A stretch of DNA of 64,000 bases. It comes from DATBGO01 sp963840095 (lineage in GTDB: Bacteria > Actinomycetota > Actinomycetes > Streptosporangiales > Streptosporangiaceae). The notes under the pieces were generated by a model that was not told the DNA's origin, did not search any database, and saw nothing but the letters and a program-made list of their open reading frames with translations. Shown here in pieces: positions 58,885-64,000 of the stretch. The stretch covers positions 930,001-994,000 of the forward strand of contig CAWIXN010000012.1 in NCBI GenBank assembly GCA_963840095.1. The letters run 5' to 3'. Numbering within the stretch: position 1 is the first letter of the stretch; every line of letters begins with the position of its first letter. The translations under genes and the position numbers were made by a program.

Positions 58885-59790
58885 ATGACCCAGCAAGTCA
58901 GAGGACCCGTGAACCAGGCTGCCCGGCAGGCCGCCAAGCGCGTTCTGCGCCGCTGCGGCGAGGCCACCGCCGGGCTGCGGCGCGGGCCGGACTTCGTCAT
59001 CATCGGGGCGAAGCGCGGCGGCACCACGTCGCTGTACAACTACGTGCTCGAGCATCCGTCGATCTCGCCGCTGTTCCCGGGCCGCCAGCACATCAAGGGC
59101 GTCCACTACTACGACTCGAACTACCATCGCGGCCTGCGCTGGTACCGCTCCCACTTCCCGCTCCAGGCCGGCGGCACTCACCTGGCGCGGCCGGGGATCA
59201 AGCCGGCGATCGCCGGTGACGCGAGCCCCTACTACCTGTTCCACCCGCTCGCGGCGGAGCGGCTGGCGCGTGATTTCCCTGACGTGCGGATCATCGTCTT
59301 CCTGCGCGACCCGGTGGAGCGGGCCTACTCCCATTTCAAGGAGCGAACGCACCACGGCGGCGAGACGCTGAGCTTCGAGGCCGCGCTGGACGCCGAGGAA
59401 GAGCGGCTGTGCGGCGAGGCCGAGCGGATCAGGACCGAGCCTACTTACCTGAGCGCCGAGCATGAGAACCACTCCTACCTCGCCCAGGGCCGCTACCTCG
59501 ACATGCTCCCGCGCTGGTTCGGCCTGTTCCCGCGCGAGCAGTTCCACATCGCGGCGAGCGAGGACCTCTACGGTGACCCGCAGCGTCACGTGAACGAGGT
59601 GTGGTCGTTTCTCGGCCTCGCGCCGGGCCGGCTCGCCAGCCGCGTCAGGCACAACTACCTGCCGGCTCCCGACATCAAGCCGCAGACGCGCCAGCGCCTG
59701 CAGGAGGCACTGGCGGATCACAACCGCGGACTCGAGGAGCTGCTCGGGCGCTCGCTACCCTGGCCAGCGAGTAAGCAGCCGGTCCATTGA
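58885..59790 (+). CDS. PAPS-dependent sulfotransferase
   Basis: A 301-residue soluble sulfotransferase. The 5'-phosphosulfate-binding loop is FVIIGAKRGGTTSLYNYV near residue 38, and the 3'-phosphate site is IIVFLRDPVERAYSHFKE near 137. The HPSISPLFP and KYFD-like (HIKGVHYYDSNY) segments match the heparan/NodH-like sulfotransferase domain. It transfers sulfate from PAPS to a sugar hydroxyl, so the polymer of this cluster is probably sulfated. The cysQ-cysD-cysN genes at 41870-45038 would supply APS and remove PAP. The stop overlaps the following GT2 start (TTGA). Confidence 0.9.
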   Translation: MTQQVRGPVNQAARQAAKRVLRRCGEATAGLRRGPDFVIIGAKRGGTTSLYNYVLEHPSISPLFPGRQHIKGVHYYDSNYHRGLRWYRSHFPLQAGGTHLARPGIKPAIAGDASPYYLFHPLAAERLARDFPDVRIIVFLRDPVERAYSHFKERTHHGGETLSFEAALDAEEERLCGEAERIRTEPTYLSAEHENHSYLAQGRYLDMLPRWFGLFPREQFHIAASEDLYGDPQRHVNEVWSFLGLAPGRLASRVRHNYLPAPDIKPQTRQRLQEALADHNRGLEELLGRSLPWPASKQPVH

Positions 59791-60698
59791 CCGCCCAGCC
59801 GCTCGCGGTAACCGCGGTCGTGGCGACCCGGCACCGGCCGGCCCTGCTGCAGCGGGCCGTCCGCAGCATCCTCAGCCAGTCCTATCCGGGCGAGGTCGAG
59901 TGCGTGGTCGTCTTCGACCAGAGCCAGCCGGCCGAGGTGCCGGTCGAGGTGCCAGCGGGGCGGCGGCTGCGCCTGGTCACCAACACCCGCACGCCCGGGC
60001 TGGCCGGCGCGCGCAACACCGGCATCGCGGCCGGCGACGGCGCGGTCGTCGCGTTCTGCGATGACGACGACGAGTGGGTGGCGGACAAGCTAACGCTGCA
60101 GGTCGAGGAGCTGGAACGCGGGCCGGCCGAGTTCGTCGCCAGCGGCGTGCGGATCCACCACGGCGACCGGGTCGTCGTCCGGGTGCCGCCCGCCCAGGTG
60201 GCGTTCGAGCAGCTGGTACGCGAGCGCGTCACGGCGCTGCACCCGTCGACGTTTGTCATCCGGCGCGCGGCCCTGGCCGAGATGGGCCTGGTGGATGAGA
60301 AAATCCCCGGCAGCTACGGCGAGGACTACGACTGGCTGCTGCGCGCGGCCAGGCGGATGCCGATCGTCTCGGTGCGCCAGCCGCTCGTCGATGTGTACTG
60401 GCACGAGCAATCGTTTTTCGCGCAGCGGTGGGAAGCGATCGCCGATGCCCTGTCCTACCTGCTCGGCAAGCATCCTGAACTGCGGGCCGATCCCCGCGGG
60501 ATGGCGCGGATCGAAGGCCAGATCGCCTTCGCGCAGGCCGCTGCGTCGCGGCGGCAGGCCGCCTGCCAGGCCAGCTGGCGCGCGCTGCGCCGCAACCCGC
60601 GCGAGCGCCGGGCCTACCTGGCGCTCGCGGTCGCCTCGGGCGTCGTCTCGGCCACCTCGATCGTCCGCCAGGCAAACCGGCGCGGCCGCGGGATCTGA
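59787..60698 (+). CDS. glycosyltransferase family 2
   Basis: A 303-residue GT-A enzyme: TAVVATRHRPALLQRAVRSIL, VVVFDQSQ, NTRTPGLAGARNTGIAAGDG and the DXD-type FCDDDDEW near residue 93. SYGEDYDWLLRAARR carries the ED general-base motif. It transfers a sugar to the growing lipid-linked repeat unit in the cytoplasm; donor and linkage are not predictable. The TTG at 59787 overlaps the sulfotransferase stop by four bases, showing coupling. The following 200 bp have no gene. Confidence 0.88.
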   Translation: MTAQPLAVTAVVATRHRPALLQRAVRSILSQSYPGEVECVVVFDQSQPAEVPVEVPAGRRLRLVTNTRTPGLAGARNTGIAAGDGAVVAFCDDDDEWVADKLTLQVEELERGPAEFVASGVRIHHGDRVVVRVPPAQVAFEQLVRERVTALHPSTFVIRRAALAEMGLVDEKIPGSYGEDYDWLLRAARRMPIVSVRQPLVDVYWHEQSFFAQRWEAIADALSYLLGKHPELRADPRGMARIEGQIAFAQAAASRRQAACQASWRALRRNPRERRAYLALAVASGVVSATSIVRQANRRGRGI

Positions 60699-60902
60699 GT
60701 TAGCCCGAATCAGAGCTAGGCGGGATCAGGCGAACCGGACCGCCTTGCGCGATGAGGAGAACCGGCCCGCCCCGCCCAGCCAGCAGCTGACGACCTCCCG
60801 GAGCGGGGCGACCGGTCCGATCGCGGCGACCAGCGTAGCCGCCCCTGGCGCATTCCGGGCTTAGCCGGAGAATGCGCCCGCTTACTTCGATATCGTTGGC
60901 AG

Positions 60903-61595
60903 GTGCTGAGAGCGGGTTCATCCAGATCGGGCGGCGCCTTGGCGGGCAGTGTCGGCTCCGGCAGTATCCTCCCCAAGCTGGCGGTAGGCGGCGCGGCGAC
61001 GCTGGCGGCCTGCTGGGCGACCGGAAAACTGCTGCAACGCGACTCGGTGACCCGCCGGTCCCGCCGGCTGTATGACTACTGCCTCGAGCACCGTTCCGCG
61101 GCCGTGACCCGGCGGCTCAATCAGGGCGTGACCACCATCGGCGACTACTCCGTCATCGGCCCCTTCTCGGTCCTGGTCGGCGGGATCATCGCCTACGACC
61201 GCCGGCAATGGGCGCCCCTCCCGCTGCTGGCCGGCGGCTTCGTAGCCGAGATCTACCTTCAGAAGGCGCTCAAGCGGCTCGTCAAGGGGACCAAGCCGCC
61301 CGAGGAGTCCTCCATCGGGGCCCCGGGGGACTTCCCTTCCGGCGGTGCGGCCCGCACGGTCATCACCTTCGGGCTGCTGGCCCACCTGCTGACCCAGCGC
61401 TGGGGCGCTCCGGCGGAGCGCCGGGTCATCTGGTCCATAGTGACCGGGCTGGTGCTCGTCCAGGGCGGCTCCCGCCTCTACCTCGGGCGGCACTGGCCGG
61501 AGGATGTCGTCGGCGGCTGGCTGTTCGGCTGGCTGATCCTGCGTACCCTGACCGCAGTGCATGACACCACGCCCGCCCATACTCCCGCCAGGTGA
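60903..61595 (+). CDS. PAP2-family membrane protein with altered catalytic motifs
   Basis: A 230-residue protein with about five membrane segments. PAP2 motif 3 is well kept (SRLYLGRHWPEDVVGG). Motif 1 reads KRLVKGTKPP (Lys for the usual Arg of KX6RP), and motif 2 reads FPSGGAA, so the general-acid His of PSGH is replaced by Gly near residue 147. Active members dephosphorylate undecaprenyl diphosphate or similar lipids. These changes cast doubt on activity or indicate a variant substrate. The GTG at 60903 is used. The stop overlaps the methyltransferase start. Confidence 0.78.
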   Translation: MLRAGSSRSGGALAGSVGSGSILPKLAVGGAATLAACWATGKLLQRDSVTRRSRRLYDYCLEHRSAAVTRRLNQGVTTIGDYSVIGPFSVLVGGIIAYDRRQWAPLPLLAGGFVAEIYLQKALKRLVKGTKPPEESSIGAPGDFPSGGAARTVITFGLLAHLLTQRWGAPAERRVIWSIVTGLVLVQGGSRLYLGRHWPEDVVGGWLFGWLILRTLTAVHDTTPAHTPAR

Positions 61596-62326
61596 GGTCG
61601 CCGATGCATAACCCGCTCGGGGTGGGCAACAGATCCAGCGCGTTCGGCGAGCGGGGGATAACGAAGCGCCTTGACGCCCTGGCCCGGCGGACCGAGCTTC
61701 GTGGTGACCGGCTGCTGGACATCGGCTGCGGCGACGGCTCGTACACGATGCGCCTGGCCGACGGCTTCCGCCAGGTCGACGCGATTGACGTCCAGGCGAG
61801 CCAGCTCGCGCTGTTCCACGACCGGATCGAGGGCAGTCCTGCCGCGGGCCGGATCACGATCGCTGAGATGTCCGCGGCCAAGCTCGACTTCCCGGATGAC
61901 TCCTTCGACCTGGTCACCGCGATCGAGGTGCTCGAGCACGTGGCGGAACTCGACCAGGCGCTGGCGGAGATCCGCCGGGTGCTCAGGCCGGGCGGCCGGT
62001 TCGGGTTCACCACGCCCAACCGGTGGTTCCCGTTCGAGACCCACGGCTTCATCTACCGCGAGCGCCGTTATCCGCCAGCCCGGGCGCCGCTGCTGACCTG
62101 GGTCAGCCCCGTCCATCGCCGCCTGGCCGACGCTCGCGTCTTCACCGCCGCCGACCTGCGCCGCAGGCTGGTGGTCGCGGGGCTCCGCCCGCGTTCGGTG
62201 GACTACCTGATGCCGCCCTTCGACCGGTCGGCCATCGGAGGGCGGGTCCGCGCGGTGACCGACTTCGCCGAGCGGACGCCGCTGCGGCGGTTCGGGATGG
62301 CCCTGGTGGTCACCGCGGAGAAGTAG
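61592..62326 (+). CDS. class I SAM-dependent methyltransferase
   Basis: A 244-residue methyltransferase with LLDIGCGDGSYTMRLA (motif I), VDAIDVQASQLALF (acidic end of strand 2), FPDDSFDLVTAIEVLEHVAELDQAL (motif II region) and LRPGGRFGFTTPNRWFPFETH (motif III region). The last segment resembles the methyltransferases of polysaccharide and lipid-sugar clusters. It may O-methylate a sugar of the repeat unit; the target is not predictable. GTG 61592 overlaps the PAP2 stop; ATG 61604 is an alternative start. It is the last gene of the polysaccharide cluster. Confidence 0.82.
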   Translation: MRSPMHNPLGVGNRSSAFGERGITKRLDALARRTELRGDRLLDIGCGDGSYTMRLADGFRQVDAIDVQASQLALFHDRIEGSPAAGRITIAEMSAAKLDFPDDSFDLVTAIEVLEHVAELDQALAEIRRVLRPGGRFGFTTPNRWFPFETHGFIYRERRYPPARAPLLTWVSPVHRRLADARVFTAADLRRRLVVAGLRPRSVDYLMPPFDRSAIGGRVRAVTDFAERTPLRRFGMALVVTAEK

Positions 62327-62358
62327 TCCGATTCAGATGCGATCACAAGGGAGTGCCC

Positions 62359-64000
62359 GTGCCTGATTTCCGCGACATCCGCGATTACGTGGCGATCCCG
62401 CGGCTTACCGGGCTGCGGCTGGCACCGGACGGCAGCTGGCTGGCCGCCGTGGTTCAGGCCCGCAGCCGTGACGGGAAGAAGTTCGTCGGCAGTATCTGGC
62501 GGATCGATCCCGGCGGCGGGGCACCGGCCAGGCTGACCCGTTCGGCGGAGGGCGAGTCCAGCCCGCGGTTCCTGGCTGACGGCTCACTGCTGTTCCTCTC
62601 GGCCCGGCCCGACCCGGCCGGCCCGCCTCCGCCCGGCGAGAACCCCGCCGCAGCGTCGGGAGGACCGGCGGGTCCCGCCGCTGCGGATGGCGGTCGGGCC
62701 GGGGAGAAACCCGCGCTGTGGCTGCTGCCCGCCCTGGGCGGCGAGCCCCGCCGGGTCGCGTCGGCCCCGGGCGGCGTCACCGGCGTAGCGACCGCCCGCG
62801 GCGCCGGATCGGTGGTGCTGGCGGTGCCGAGCCTGCCCGGGGCGGCAGGCGCCGGGCCGGACGCCAGCTTGCGGGAGGCCCGCCAGCAAGCGGGCGTCAC
62901 CGCGATCTTGCACGAATCGGGCCCGGTCAGGTACTGGGACCACGACCTCGGCCCGGATCAGGTCCGCCTGATGGCCGCCGAGATCAGCCCGGACGGCGAG
63001 AACAGCGGGACCGGCCTGGTTGATCTCACCCCGGCGCCGGGCCGGGCCCTGGACGAGCAGTCGTTCGAGCTGACCCCGGACGGCACCCGGGTGGTCACCG
63101 GCTGGTCGGTGTGGGACGCCGGCGGCGGGCGGCGGGACGAGATCGCGGTCATCGACATGGCCACCGGGCAGCGGCGCACGCTGCTTTCCGAGCCCGGCTG
63201 TGACTTCGCCGCGCCGCGGATCTCCCCGGACGGCCGCCTGGTCGCGTGCCTCAGGGAGACGCACGACCGCTACGAGAAGCCAGGTGACGTGACCGTGGTG
63301 ATCGTCGAGCTTGATGGCCGCGGCGGCCCTCGGGACCTCCTCGGCGGGCTTGATCGCCGGCCCGCGGAGGCCGCCTGGGCCCCCGACTCGCGCACCGTCT
63401 TGTTCACCGCCGACGACCACGGCAGGCGGCCGGTGTTCCGCGCCGACCTGGAGACGGGCACGGTCAGCAGGCTGACCGCCGACCATGGCGGCTACGAGAG
63501 CCTGTGCCCGGCACCCGACGGCCGGTCGGTTTACGCGGTGCGCTCGGCGGTGGACGAGCCGCCGACCCCGGTCCGGCTGGACCTTCCGGCTGCCGACATG
63601 GTCCGCCTGCGGAGTCCGGGCACGCCGCTGGCGCTGCCGGGGCGCCTGACCGAGATCGAGACCACCGCGGAGGATGGAGCCACGGTCCGGGCCTGGCTGG
63701 TGCTGCCGGAGACGGCCTCGCCCGAGGCGGCGGCCCCGCTCGTGCTCTGGGCCCACGGCGGCCCGATGTCGAGCTGGAACACCTGGTCCTGGCGGTGGAA
63801 CCCATGGCTGCTGGCCGCCCAGGGCTACGCGGTGCTGCTGCCCGACCCGGCCCTGTCGACCGGCTACGGTCACGACTTCATCGCCCGCGGCTACGACCAG
63901 TGGGGCGGCCAGCCTTACCGGGACCTGATGGCGATCACCGACGCGGCGGCGGCGCGGCCGGACATCGACCAGACGCGCACCGCGATGATGGGCGGCTCCT
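62359..64000 (+). CDS. S9-family (prolyl oligopeptidase-like) peptidase, 3' truncated by the window
   Basis: The reading is open from GTG 62359 to the window end (547 codons). GTG 62359 has AAGGGAG five bases upstream. It encodes an N-terminal beta-propeller (repeats such as LRLAPDGSWLAAVV, PRISPDGRLVACL, AAWAPDSRTVLFTADD, up to about residue 420). A following alpha/beta-hydrolase has PLVLWAHGGPMSSW (oxyanion side), GYGHDFIARGYDQWGGQPYRDL and, at the very end, the nucleophile elbow beginning MMGGS. Members cut short peptides, often acyl- or oligopeptides, in the cytoplasm. It lies 32 bp after the methyltransferase but is probably unrelated to the glycan cluster. Confidence 0.9.
   Translation, partial: MPDFRDIRDYVAIPRLTGLRLAPDGSWLAAVVQARSRDGKKFVGSIWRIDPGGGAPARLTRSAEGESSPRFLADGSLLFLSARPDPAGPPPPGENPAAASGGPAGPAAADGGRAGEKPALWLLPALGGEPRRVASAPGGVTGVATARGAGSVVLAVPSLPGAAGAGPDASLREARQQAGVTAILHESGPVRYWDHDLGPDQVRLMAAEISPDGENSGTGLVDLTPAPGRALDEQSFELTPDGTRVVTGWSVWDAGGGRRDEIAVIDMATGQRRTLLSEPGCDFAAPRISPDGRLVACLRETHDRYEKPGDVTVVIVELDGRGGPRDLLGGLDRRPAEAAWAPDSRTVLFTADDHGRRPVFRADLETGTVSRLTADHGGYESLCPAPDGRSVYAVRSAVDEPPTPVRLDLPAADMVRLRSPGTPLALPGRLTEIETTAEDGATVRAWLVLPETASPEAAAPLVLWAHGGPMSSWNTWSWRWNPWLLAAQGYAVLLPDPALSTGYGHDFIARGYDQWGGQPYRDLMAITDAAAARPDIDQTRTAMMGGS

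Overview
The window is one contiguous stretch of high-GC actinobacterial chromosome. Support comes from the very high GC content, frequent GTG starts and GTGA/ATGA stop-start overlaps, an AfsR/SARP-type regulator, a TamR-tam pair, an actinobacterial c-di-AMP riboswitch, and a core gene order (pmt, rsmI, metG, tatD, rsmA, ispE, ABC-F, tamR/tam, desaturase/TetR, glmU, prs, rplY, pth) that I recall from Streptomyces and partly from Mycobacterium. I cannot name the genus. No phage, IS element or CRISPR array is visible.

Layout. 1-4363: end of an Fe-S oxidoreductase, a TMEM175-type channel, and a two-component system beside a membrane-anchored DUF5666-like protein. 4468-7598: argS and plsX. 8088-13449: an orphan KamA-like radical SAM enzyme, an ArsB-like permease with a short leader ORF and a universal stress protein, then an SDR and a crotonase. 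13858-17393: a teichoic-acid-type glycosyltransferase/glycerophosphotransferase broken by a frameshift. 17406-19715: a SigR-type ECF sigma factor and a protein mannosyltransferase. 19748-28558: the translation and isoprenoid housekeeping block. 28594-31791: tamR/tam and TetR/desaturase. 32102-32173: tRNA-Gln followed by a PucR-type regulator remnant. 32790-34906: glmU (lacking most of its acetyltransferase domain) and prs. 35369-38729: an AfsR-like regulator followed by a small 15-residue-repeat protein resembling the AfsR-AfsS layout. 38844-40163: rplY and pth.

From 40328 to 62326 most genes fit one theme, synthesis of a probably sulfated surface polysaccharide. They are an initiating phosphoglycosyl transferase; cysQ-cysD-cysN for sulfate activation and PAP disposal; a secreted GH26-like enzyme under a c-di-AMP riboswitch; a coupled kinase-fold/PssD/PssE/secreted LamG operon; a second GH26-like enzyme; a Wzz-like protein with a degenerate kinase domain; Wzy- and Wzx-like proteins; a sulfotransferase; a GT2; a degenerate PAP2 protein; and a methyltransferase. 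The window ends inside an S9 peptidase at its catalytic serine.

Oddities: three genes (GT2/TagF, rsmI, desaturase) have their expected continuation in a neighbouring frame, from assembly errors or real decay. Several housekeeping enzymes (plsX, tatD, rsmA, ispE) carry low-complexity repeat insertions. A 47-bp palindromic element occurs twice, once inside the rsmA reading frame.
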